64,000 nt of DNA from Siderastrea radians (Eukaryota > Cnidaria > Anthozoa > Scleractinia > Rhizangiidae): the NCBI GenBank assembly GCA_964017195.1, contig OZ024898.1, positions 11,567,630 to 11,631,629 of the forward strand, read 5' to 3'. The position numbers and the translations under genes were made by a program. This document shows positions 1 through 12,600 of this stretch, in pieces; the stretch's first letter is position 1; each line of letters opens with the position of its first letter. The notes below the pieces were generated by a model. That model was not told the origin of the DNA. It ran no database searches and worked only from the letters and a program-made list of their open reading frames with translations.

Positions 1-300
1 TGCTTCGTTCAAGACCAATTTTTATTTCATTGTAGATGCATTTTGAACCATTTTAAACCATTTTCTTTTTCTGTCTTTTTTTTGTGCTCTTTTCTATGAG
101 CAATACCCTATTTAAGACCAAAAGGGCTCAGAAACCATACCCTTTGGCGTCGCACATACCTATATAGCTTGTACTAGAAATAATCAAAGGTTAGGGAGTG
201 CGGGGGAGATCAATGGTGGTTATGCAGAAGTCTATAAACGGGAGGCTCCTTTCCCTTTTGTGTGACAAGGGAGTAACCGCCCCCCCCCCCTCCCCAGGGA
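1..300. repeat. Fragment of a GGGGG-terminated interspersed repeat
   Basis: The stretch with 'accctatttaagaccaaaa', 'cataccctttgg' and a C-run at about 280-292 resembles the right part of the element at 4757-5205, which also has ACCC-rich text and a GGGAGTAAC + C-run terminus. It is cut by the window start. No coding potential is visible. Confidence 0.4.
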
Positions 301-623
301 AACACCAAAGTATGCAAATGTCACACAACGTTTTGTTCCTCTTCTTTTCATCTGTCTTGCAACCCTTATTGAAATATCGGTTACTTTGATGAATATGATC
401 TCCGATTACTCTAGCCCGCCGCTAATTGGCTGAACCTATTACTTCGGAACAATACTTATTGTTTCGTTTGTCCAAACAACTGTCTTGACAACCAAAGCAA
501 CTTGCTGGCGCGCGATACATTACAGTGATACTCGAAACAACTGAGTTTAGTTCACGGTCCCTTTACTCATCGTTTTATACATTTGAAGGATCTCAGCTCA
601 ATACGCTTGCTGTATTGAATAAT

Positions 624-646
624 ATGCCGGAACCAGTCCGTAATAG
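624..646 (+). CDS. FAM216-like gene, first coding exon
   Basis: ATG followed by seven codons (MPEPVRN) and two bases, then a strong donor GTAAGT. It joins in phase 2 to 3076. Such a short first exon is supported only by the donor and phase. Confidence 0.55.
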
Positions 647-3600
647 GTAAGTAAATTCCATGGCTGCGGTGTCTCATAATTAACTCTTGTTTCATTGTTG
701 TCGCGCGTTCTTCGTCTTTAGTTTCTCTGGTATATGGTTACAAAATTTGGTTTCTGAAAAGTTGATTTTAATTCTGAAGGAATGTGAGCTAAATACAGAA
801 GGCAAGTGTTTGTGCATACACAAAAACAGAATCCAATTTATACACTCCTATGAAGTGAATTTGTAGTGCAATCGAAATTAAAATCACTTCGAGAAGTTCG
901 ATTACAATAGTTAATTAATTGAGTGAACGTCAAATAAAAACTGTAACTCATTACTACAAAGCCGAAGTGCTCGTCTGTAGTTATCCTTATTTCCACTCGG
1001 ATTTACAGTCTTATATGTGAATATTCGTGGTTTTTATAAGCCCGTGTGTTGCGTTTAATTGCCTTGGCGAAGGGAGAATTCATTAAGTCTCATTTCTTCG
1101 ACAGAATGTAGCTATGCCGCAGACAAGTTTACAGTCCCGGGTTTATAGTCTTTGTTTACAAAAGAAAATACACAATGAATCTTTGCTGTGAAAGTACGAT
1201 GTTCATGAATTTTCATCCAAAGTTACGATAGCAAATGTAAAAAAATAATTTCTTCGTCCGTGTCTGTAGAAAGTAAAATATTTTTCATTCTCGCATAATG
1301 CTTTATTTCCGGTTTTTGACACGTAAAAAGCTAGGTGAAAGAGAACTCGCATTTATACTTGTCACAGAATAAAACTGCTATCTAGCTTTGAACGCTTTTT
1401 TATGTTTTAGGGTCCTAATGGTACCCAATAACGAAAATAAGAACCGCGAAATGCGCTATACGAAATTGGAAGACGTCGATCGATTGTCCGTCAGACTCGG
1501 ATCGTCACGCAGTATGTCTGAGAGTTGCGTGACGACTAGGATGTCACACAGACTTGATTAGAAATGTATGGTGGACAACCAGAGTGAATGATATCAGATG
1601 ATATGCATATCTGCATTTGAGGACACTTAAAGGCTTTGATAACTTTGCACAGCAGTCAATTTTATAATTCTTCCATTAAAGGGGCAATGTCATGGTGTTT
1701 ATAATTTCTTCTTGCTTATTTTTTAAATACTCCCAGTTGTTTCATGCTGGGTTTGCATATCCTGTGATGGACTTGCATCCCATCCAGGGGGAAGTAGTTA
1801 TACTCCTAGTCACTTTATGCTGGGTATCCTGTGGTGGGCTAGTATCCCATCCAGGGAGAGTAGTAATACTCCTAGTCACTTTATGCTGGGTATCCTGTGA
1901 TGGACTTGCATCCCATCCATGAAGGAGTAGTAATACTCCTAGTCACTTTATGCTGGGTATCCTGTGGTGGGCTAGCATTCCATCCAGGGGGAGTAGTAAT
2001 ACTCCTAGTCACTTTATGCTGGGTGTCCTGTGATGGACTAGCATCTCATCCATGGGGGAGTAGTAATACTCCTAGTCACTTTATGCTGGGTGTCCTGTGA
2101 TGAACTAGCATCTCATCCATGGGAGAGTAGTAGTACTCCTAGTCACTTTATGCTGGGTATCCTGTGATGGACTAGCATCCCATCCATGGGCAATAGTTTG
2201 GTGGAACTTTGATATAATAAAGTACCAGGGGACTGGCAAAATGTGTTCATATAAAATGGGGCTTCATTATATCAGGGTACTTTTCAATACACTTTACTTT
2301 TACTAGGCTGAAGAATATGTTTTGTTATATCGGGGTCTTTGTTGTAGGGGTTTGTTACATTGGGGTTCCACTGTAATACTCCTAGTCACTACATGCTGGG
2401 TGTCCTGTGATGGACTAACATCCCATCCAGGGGGGAGTAGTAACATATGTAGGCACCAGACCACCAGAAATGTTACATGAAAAGTTGGGTTTTTGTTTCT
2501 TTTTATCATTATATAGGCAAACACTGTTAATGTGGGACTTTGTGCCAAACAATTTAAAATGACTGATGATGCCAAATGTTAAATTATGATCTCATAATAT
2601 TATTGATGACATCATTTTATACTCTGAAATAAAATTTTAGAATTTGCAAATATTTAAGGGTTTAAAAAAGAACATATCAAGAGCAGTTGAATGCTCAAAA
2701 CAGTTTGTCAATGTGACAATTAACAAATGAGATATGGCATGTTTTAATTTTAGAAAATTTTACGGGCTCAAAATGGGGTGCCCCCTTGTGTAATGAACCT
2801 GATTTTGAGTGTTGTTTTGTTGCATCAACAATGCCATTTAAATTGCAGATTGGATGTCATAAGTGATAAAAGCAAAATGAAAGAGACGGACTCCCTGTTG
2901 ATTAGATTAATTTTTTTTTAGGGTGAATATGTGAAATAAAATCATATACTTGAACTGCGGGATCCCGTTCAAGCTTGAAGTTTTTTCAGGCTGTTCTTTT
3001 ATCAACTGTTTAAGTTGTTATCTTTAACTGCGAGGGCCATCATCCTTTTTTGTATTTGTTGTGCCTACATTTCAGAATCAAGCAAGATAGGGTGCGGCGA
3101 GAGACACAAGAAAAGTATGAACGGTCATTATTTACACCAGCAGGATTGAAGACGTTTAGATTACAGCCTTCAATAGACAACACTTCAATTTTAAAGGTAA
3201 CTTGCTTCTATCATTACTTAATTTCAAGTTTAGTATCAGTATGCGCCTAACCCCTTTCTAAGTGGTTGCCTTTTATATTCAGAGTGATCTATTCAGAATG
3301 GTGTTTTATTTCTTTGTCTTCTGGTAACGAGCTGGGTGGGGTGATGGGTTGTGGGGGAGGGGGAGGGGAAATAGTTACATATCAACCAGCTCTTCCGGCA
3401 ACGCGTGGATTGGTACTTACGAAGTGTTCGATCGTCTTTATTGAAAATATACATTTTTTCAACCATTTGGCCTTCCGTCCGTTCACGAGTAAACTAACAT
3501 AAACGTTTGGAAGAGGAGGTTTAAGAAAACAATGGCGTCACACCGTCCGAACAAGCCACCACAAACTAGCGTTAACCATTTGTTAATTATTCAATCGTTT

Positions 3601-6600
3601 ACCCGTGGACAGCGAAATTAAGTGATGTGCATATGTGAGGGAAAACGTTTTGAAAACGCGATTTTTTTGTTTAAATCTAACAAAAACGAATAAAAGTGTA
3701 CAAATGTGGTGTACAGAATGAGTGACGAAATCTTCCATTGTCTGAAATGTGTCCCTATTCATATTAACCCTTTTGTACCTTGGAAGAGCTATGTCATTGT
3801 CTGTGCACCTTGAAAAATTTAGGCTGAACATTTCAAGTTGTCATGTGCAATCCCTGTTAATCTTCTCCATCATTAACCATCCTTGCTTCCTTTTGCTGTA
3901 TTCTTTCCTCTTTGATGTTTGTCTACCCTGGTAAACTATTATTTTAAGGTTTTTCTTCCAATTAACATCAATTTTCAACGGCCCAAAAAAACATGTCAAA
4001 ATATCGTGACGTAGCTCCTTTAAAATTTCGGACAAGAACGACAAAGACAAAAAAAAAATGTAAAATGTAGAGTTCTTGATTACTTGCAAATGGTTTACGA
4101 ATACAGCTGTAAAATATTCTTTTAAAATATCTGAAAGTTAAATATGTTTTCACGTGTACATATACAAGTCTTTTGCAAAACTGTCCCGATTTTGGTTTTG
4201 CCTCTCTTGGTTTTTACAGTTACCGTCCCATTTATTTTACGTTTTCCTGGCTTTTCGTTCTCTTTCCTTCTTCCGGGAAGTTGTGTCCTACAAACCTTGA
4301 TTGTAAGTGATTGTAAATGAAAACTGTGTTATCCGCAAAAAATGGCCATAGATTCCGACCAAAAAAATTGACGGTTTATTTTCTGACGTATCACAAAAAT
4401 TACATATTAGGCTACCAAAGAAACCCTTCCGCGTTAACTATGTAAGCCACCTATTAATTAATGATGTCGCTGATTATCCATGCAAAAACGATACCAATGC
4501 GAAAAGGATAAAAGCGAAACAGGCCTTTAACCTGTACGCTGTAAAATCACGTGACCATTAGTTTTGGAAGTTTTCGCCGTCCGCACGGATGCCGTTTTTA
4601 AAACTTTGCACATCGCTGTCCACACGGATACGTGTTCAAAAGATTGCACTCGGGATTCCGTTTCCTAAATTTTGCGTTTTCGATGGGTCTTCGTGTGAAC
4701 GGAACTTAAAAAGGTAAAGATAAGTTTGCATTGTGAAAGGAAAACGGCACCGCGTGGTGGCCTGACACCCCGGGGGGCTACTCAAGAACGTTTTATACGG
4801 GGAGGCTGCGTCCGGAGGTTCAAACCCTTACCCTTTAATTTACTTATTTTTACCAAAATGGTACCCTTTCATATACCTAGAGCAAACTTGCACCCCTTTC
4901 TTATACCCCAAGGATAAGCCAAAACAATAGATTCGTATAATTGCCACATTTTCCCCGGGTTTTCAGTCGTTCCGATTCAGTTGCGTAGTCATGTCTGCCA
5001 AAATGTGGCACCCTTTGTTATACTTCACTTTAGCCACCATTTCTTCCACTTTGCAGCTGATTTTGTGACCCTTTCGTATACTAAAATTTCAATTTTCCCT
5101 ACCTTTGACATGTAATATACCGCTAACCTAAGAAAGGCACCCCTTTCGGGCGGAGCCTCCCCTTATAGCCCACTATAGGGAGTAACCCCCCCGGCCCTGA
5201 CATTAGGTACGGTACTGTCCTTGGTTTCTTTCTCGCATAGTTGAGCGAGAAGAACACGCACGCGCGGGCTGAACACGACTCTCACGCGCGCTGTCATGCA
5301 TCGTCTCGCTTCTTGCTAGATCGTAATAAATTTTTAAAAATTTAGATCGCGATTTCTCTAAGAAACTGTGATATATTGTCCTGAATTGTTCCGTTTTCTT
5401 TTTAAGCCACGCTCCTAGGCTTTCATGCCATGAGGTTATAATAATTAATTACCAAATCTTAACGAAACGGGGCATTTATTCGTGTGTACCTTGTAATTAA
5501 TCGTGTTAGAAAAAAATGTTGACTTTGAAACCTGCTGTTAAGAAAATATACACTTAGCAGTAAAGGATATAAGCGGCTTGTATCTCTCAGAAGTGTTTGC
5601 TTAAAGAACCACAACAAAACAACCTCTTCTCGCCATACAGTCAACAAATCGTATCTAAGCAACTGTGTTAAAAATCCACCTGAGGTTTTGTGATGGAAAT
5701 TTTTTTCGTTTTGCAATCACTTCTTAAAAGATAAACGTGTTTTGTAAATAACTAGCGAAGCATGCCGTGTAAGTTAAAGGTATTCGCTTTTTCATAACAA
5801 AACTCCTGGGATTCGAGGCAGAGAAAGACTTAATTGTCTAAATTGATTCCATGCAAATTTGCCGGGTCTTGGATACCGATACTGCCACATCATAGCGGCT
5901 AAAAGAAGAGTGTAATCGGGGCGAAAATGTGCGAAAATCTGGCTCCTGTAAAATGCATCGTGCAAGAGAAAAACACGAATATAGATGTGGAGATTATACG
6001 CCGGGACCGAGCCATTCTGTACCGCGTCCAACCAAGAAAAGTTCTGACGGCTCGCAACGACGCTTTGAAATGGAAGCGCCCAGTTACCCATGTTGAAGAA
6101 CTGATCAAAACCGCCTTTGAACGAAATGGCCGGCAATCATCTGCTAAGGTTGTTTGTTTAACTTTTAGATTTGTTTGTTTGTTTTACTTTATTGTGGATA
6201 GTAGTTCTTGTGGGGTGAATGAACTCCCGGTGCAAACGCTAAGCGGGTTATTGCACTTTAATATTTTCGCTGTTAATTTCGTGCTTTTTATTTATTTTCC
6301 ACAAAAAAAAAGAATACAGCAGTGGAAGAAATTCGATAACATTAGAGGTATGGAAATCAGAGTTAAGGAGAAACTTTAAAAAAGAAGGCTTATGGTTTTA
6401 GGCTTTCTCGTAACATTTAAGATCCATGTCGAATTTCTTCATTTAAGAACACCCCTATCGTACAGAAACCTTTCTATTACGGACAGTTTGTTTAATCCAG
6501 AAGAGACAAGTATTCATTTTTAAAAAATCTACCTCTGTAATAGATTCCTATATCTCCGATACATTTTCAAGAGGTTCAAGCTTCAAATTAAACGAGCCTT

Positions 6601-9600
6601 TTAGAATCACTGCACATTGCCAAATTGCCAGATCAGTTTGTTTGTACTTAGTAATTAAAATGGTTAAAGGTAGAATACCAAGTATATAGCGAAACGCAGG
6701 ATTTTGTTACACATTATTTTGCGTAATCTCGACACCCCACGGAAATGTTTATTTGTCTGCTTCTAATGGCCTGTTATCATTAGTCTTAAAATCGTTATCC
6801 TTGATCGCTGGTAATTTTTTCTGGGTTTTGCTAACAATTGAATGGTTTCATTACGGCAAACGTTTAACATAATCCACGTGCATTATATGTTGTAGACGAA
6901 TCATAGAATTTTGTACCTAGGTTGATAGAAGGTCGAAGAAAATTTCTCAATGTTTACAAGCCTGGTTATATTTCTCGAATGTTTGTTTTGTAGTTCTGCA
7001 GGTGTAAATTATGTGGGAAGCTGTTAATTAGGTCGTTTTCACTGTAATTTTCACCCTAATTTGTCAGAACAGTTATCGCACAAATCTGGAACAATTTAGT
7101 TCTTTCGAAGTAAGCTATGTTCAGTTTCAACGTAAGCTTACATTGCAAACTTTCAAATGTTTACAAATTTTACGACAAAAGCGTGCAAGATCGTGCAGTT
7201 GCTCGAAGGATGGTTACCATATGATCGCTACGATCTCTGCGATCGCTGTGAAAAAACGTTCAGCCATTGTTGCGATCATGTAGAAACCACTTTTTAGCGA
7301 TCGTAACGATCACAGCAAGCATATGGAAATCAGCCTATGTGGAAACTGCTCAGCGATCAAAGTCGCAACGACCTCTCAACTTTTTTGGTAGCGATTGTAG
7401 CGATCATATGGAAACCAGCCTTAACTCACCATCAACCTGTTCTGTAAGTTTCCACTTCAACTGGTCTTTTCCATTTCTACTACTGCAAGTCTTGAGAGGG
7501 AAGACTTTGGGTGCGTTTCTCGAAAGCCCGAAACTTTTCGGGTCGTTTTCGGGATAAATCACACTGTATCTTGAAAACAAAGACGTTTTCAAGCATGAAA
7601 CTTTGGTAAAAGTTAGACGTTTCTCATTTTAAAGACATGTTAAAACAACAGCTTTGTAGAATGAGTGGTTCATATTTTTGGCAAATGACTCATTGGGCCT
7701 GAATAGTTTTCGGGACTTTCGAGAAACGCTCACCTGGGCTGGCTGTAAATGTTTATGAATGTTATAGTGTGTGTCCACTCCTGCTTTGTGTACACCATTG
7801 CACGTAGCGATCAGGTCAATATGTTACCAAACGAGCGGATGTTGCTAGGTTACGCTTTCCTCGTTCTCCGCTCAATCGACATGGTTTTATTAAAATCCCA
7901 CAAGACGCAATGTAGCAGTTGTGTGCAATTTGCGCGCAATGTTGCACTGTCTTTGGTGAATTTTTCGTCACGAACGGACTTCTCGCGTTGTTAGTCTAAA
8001 GGTAGCCATGCATGAGATTTCTCTCAAGCGTGACAATTTTCATTATGTTTCTTCAGCTGAACAGTGTGCTAGGAAAATCGTGAAGTCGCATGCAGGTACA
8101 AAATGTGCTTGAGTATTTGTGGAATTTCCTCTCGGTATGGTTCCTTTACTGAAACAGTTAAAATTGCTAAAACTGGTGTCTTTTAGGCAGCGTAAACTGC
8201 TTTTGGGGGCAATCATCTCTGCTTCTTTCTTTCAACCTGTTCCAAGGGTATTTGGTGGGCCTTCGTGTTGGCAAACCCCCAAGTGTTAACGGACTTGTGC
8301 TTTTACGAAACAAACCTTCACAAACACGAAATTGTTGGGAGTTGTGCATTCGCGGCAAATTAAAATTCTCCCGCCGAGCTTGGGGAAAAGAAGCCGCGGT
8401 CAGTTTTCAGTCCATTGTTAGAACGATCGTTTTATTCTTGTTTTATATTTCAGTAATTCTGATCATTCCCATTCTGCCTATTCTCATTCCAGAAGAGACC
8501 AAGAATATGCACCCTCTGTGATTGTCTTTTTTGTCTTCGTATACTGCCGACATGCCCCATGTTCAGGCCCCAAAGCGTTCCTCGGAAATGACGTCTTATT
8601 TACGTATTCACTTTTTCTTGCTTGCAGTACCAGTCCAGGCCATCCAGCACAGCCTCTTCCTCAGGCCAGTCTCCAAGGCACATATCCACGCCTCTCGCTC
8701 CTGCACCTCCCGCTCAGAGGACTGGTAGCGCTGGGAGGACCAACGGTACACGTACCCAAGGGACCAGATCTATTGGGACTCAAACCAGGTATGCATTGCA
8801 TTGTGTGGGACGTTATCGTGTAACTCAGTCTCGTTGATTAGAACCAAAGCAATAAACTGAATTTTGTGAACACTCAAAGTTTTCGGTCTTTGAACACCAA
8901 CAATTATACCCCCGATTGAACTCAGAGAGGTCCTATTTTTTCACTAATGTGTTTTCTTTGAGAGCCATATGCTACTAAGTAGAGAAGGAAAGTGGTTAGC
9001 TCGTAAACTCTCAAAACGAGCGCGTCTTTGTCGGTTTTAGGTCATTTTTTTCATTGCAAACATTCCGCTTTTTGATGCGACATATTTCTCCCGTCTTTTC
9101 TTTGCAGCCTTGAGAGAGCAGCTAGCGCAGGCGCAGTGAGAGAAAAGCCACCAGCCCCAGATCACAGACCAGGTCAGTTGATCTTCAGTTCTTTTGAACA
9201 GCGGTTGCTCTGAGCAGCAGTTGTAGGTGCCACCGTGGTCAAAGATTTTTTTCTTCACCTTGAGTGGACCACATTTCCTTTAGGCTCGATTTCCGCCGCT
9301 CTCTAGCGCGGGCTCATTTCCCAAACAGCGGCTGGTAATCGAGCCTACATTTCCTTACTAGAGCAATGTTCAGTAGGAAATTAAAAGGTTTCCTTCCAGC
9401 GCTTAAATTTACACTGCAGAGTTAATAGTCTGATTTCTCAGTTGTAGGTGTCAATGGTTTTACACAAAGATATTACCCTTTTTGACCGCCTAAAGAGTAG
9501 GCCGAGTGAAGGTGCGCGCATGGAGAATGAAATCGACCCGTGTCAAGTCATTCTCGCACCCAGAGTCCTCAGGCTTCGTGGTCAGCGGACGGTGGCCAGA

Positions 9601-12600
9601 AGAGACTTTGGGGTACTGGAATTCTCATACCAGAAATACTGCAGTTTGATACGGGTTCTTAGTTTTGTTACAGTGAACAGCCAATAAAAAATCATATATA
9701 TTTTTTTCACTACGCCAGAGTCTCTGCTGGCGCCCGCCTTGTTGACCAAAAAGCCTGAGGACTCTGGACATGACTCTGGATCAAGTTTACTCGCGAGGAG
9801 CAATTTTCAGCCGCGCTCGGATGTTTCTTTGCTTGCTCTATTATTCTTTAGGGAAAAGAGGGAATGCTCATATTCTAAGGTTCAGAAGTGTTCACGACGT
9901 GAAGAAAAGGAACTGGGCCCAGATGGATAAAGCAACTTAAGATTAAGTGAGAATTTCTGCAACAATTCCCTGTGTTCCGGAGGATTTTCCTGCACGCTAT
10001 TATGGATAAATCGGTCAAAGGTGGATTAAAGAGTATACAAAACATAATGACGGTGCGGAAACAGCCTCCCGAAAACAGGGAAGAGTTGCAGAAATTCCCA
10101 CTTAATCTTGGTAGCTTTATGCAACCGAGCCCTGGCCTGCAAGCTCTAATGCGAATGGAACGACTTTCTCAATTGATTGTCCTAGAACCAAAACAAAAGT
10201 TGTCAGTTAAGCCAATTCTAACGGACACAAACAACACAAAGGACCAATTAGAACTCGAAGCAAATACACGTAACTGACGCCAAGACCCGGAAAACCTGCG
10301 ACAAGCAATTCCCGATTTTTTATTTCAGTTCTAGTTGGTTCTGAAAGTTGCACATTTCTAACAAATCCAAGGGCGTTGTAAAGCAAACAGGGATGGCAGT
10401 CGTCCAGGGGATTTCGTCACTTGTGTAGTTGAAAGCCGTTTAAAAAAATCTGATGGATAAAACAGTCGAAGCTCTCGTAAGCAACCACCTCGGGAATCTA
10501 GAAAAGTGGTCGCAACTAGAGGTAGTCGCTTACGAGAATGGGCTCTCCTAAAACAATAGAGGGCGGTCGCTGTTAAGAGCCTTTAGCACAAAGCTTCACA
10601 TTTAAACGATAGAGTTCTGTCGAAGGCACTATCGTGTGATAGTTTGTCGAGGAAATTTGATGTTCACAACAAATAATAGCCCGAGAACGTAGTTCGAGGT
10701 CTTATATGAAGTTTGAACATCAAATTTCCCGAGGAAGCTTATCACACATAGGGTCTGAAAAAGAAGGACTCTATTGTTTCTATTGCACAACGCTAAATTT
10801 TGAGCGAAACTTGCCAAAAACGGGCACTATGCGCTGATAGGCGCTTGCTGAGGAGAGACACTATCGGGTCACCAGATCGATCTCGACCAATGAGAGCGCG
10901 CCAAAATTTAGCGTTGTACTATAAATACTAGTAGGCCTCCATCTGTCAGGGTTGACCATGGGATGCATCCCAGTTATTGTTTACCTTGTTATTATTGGTT
11001 ACCAACAGTATTGTAGTAATCATATTTAATAGTTTATTTTTGCCTGTCAGAGAAAAGGCTCGCGAATGTACACGACAACGACCCATCGTTGCCTATGTTA
11101 TGTTTTACTCTAAATTTGATCAAAAAGTGAATGCTGTTATTAAACTTTTAACTAATGGGGCCGCTTACGAAAACTGAAAAACAAAGAAGAAGACCAGTCG
11201 GTAATTAAAAAAAGTGGTCGCATTCGCTTACGAGAACTTTTAATTACAGAGTTTAAAGTGGTACTACGATGAAAAAAAATCACTTTTATTTTTTCTTCAG
11301 AATTCGAAACTATGTTTACTAAACACTCCCTAAGCGAAATTCTAAGCCTTAATTTTGAGAAGAAGGCTGTTTCTTTAAACTGCAATTTTCCGATCTAATG
11401 GTCCGCCAGTATTACACTAGAAAGAACACAATGACTTCATTCACTCAGGCCACGGGCTTTAGAATGCATATAGATTTAGCCAAGCCTAACAGCGGAGCTC
11501 CACATTTTTTCCCGCTGTTTCTTATGAATTTCTGAAATACTCACATTGAAGTCGTAAAAAAAGCCCCCCCCCCAAAAAAAAAAAAAAACAACAACAACAA
11601 CAACAACTTTATCTTCCCCTCTGAGAATCGAACTCCTGTCCAGCACTTCGCAGGTAACTGCGATGATTACTAGGCTACACCAACTACGTCTAGAAAATTT
11701 TTGTTAATTTTTTTACTTATCCGGCTGTTTATCAATCGAAATAAACACGCGGGTGTTTTTCCTGGGAAAATTTGTTCGGACCTGCTGCAAAAACCATGGT
11801 TGTGGACAGAAAAAAAAAAGAAAAACAGAAAGCACTAGATCTGCTATATTTGGCCTCCGGACCGCTGCCAAATGCTGCAAACTCAAGCGACCGAGTTCGC
11901 AGCAGAACACAACAAAGATGAAGCCTTCGAAGGCAAATTTCGTAACTTGAACTTTTCCCCTTCTACCAAATAGACAACTGAGTATTCTTTTGAACTTTTT
12001 CATTGAATTTATAGATATTAGATATTTTTTCTCAAGTTTAAAACTTCGACACTGTCGAACAATCGTTTTGCTAAATAAGCTTAAGTTTTTAAAGAAACGT
12101 CTTTTTCACAAACGACGATGGTCATGCGATTTCCCGCCAAGAAAAACGCTGGTTGCCCAAAAGCACCGCGCGATTTCTTGCCTAGAAAAGAGGGCATTCT
12201 CCTCCCCCCGTCGGGTTGCCTTGGGACTCCCCTCCCCCTCCCCCAGAGTCTGTACGGACGGACGGAGGGACGGAAGGGCAGGCGGGCGTACGCTGACGTC
12301 ACGACCAAAATTTCTCGGATCGATAGGTTACCAAATTTCCTTACTCGTGTTGCTCCGCTATTAATTGTGCAAAGCACGAGTTTAATAGTCTGAAAGCTCA
12401 AAACTCCCGCGCTGCATACTAAACATCCGACTTTGCTACTGAGTAGGAAGTAACCAAACAACTCACTAACAACACAAACTAACACACTAAACATATTTTA
12501 TTTGGTTAATCAACTATCTTACAGATCATTGCCACCCGCAATTAGCACACTAAGCTATTCGGGGCGCGACGAAGATTGACATCAACAGCAACTAGCAAAC

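Larger units (their letters stand above)
647..3075 (+). other. Intron 1 of the FAM216-like gene
   Basis: AT-rich and non-coding apart from the 67-bp minisatellite listed separately. A short hairpin at about 1503-1534 pairs CGTCACGCA with TGCGTGACG. No exon-like open frame is seen. Confidence 0.5.

Noticed and set aside
1692..2100. Open frames across the 67-bp array (repeated [12 protein letters not shown])
   Set aside because: They are translations of the minisatellite, with no homology beyond the repeat.
5792..6136. 114-codon minus-strand frame
   Set aside because: It overlaps the candidate exon at 5909-6148; no domain and no splice support.
12081..12494. 137-codon minus-strand frame
   Set aside because: It runs through CGGACGGACGG-type low-complexity repeat text and has no domain features.
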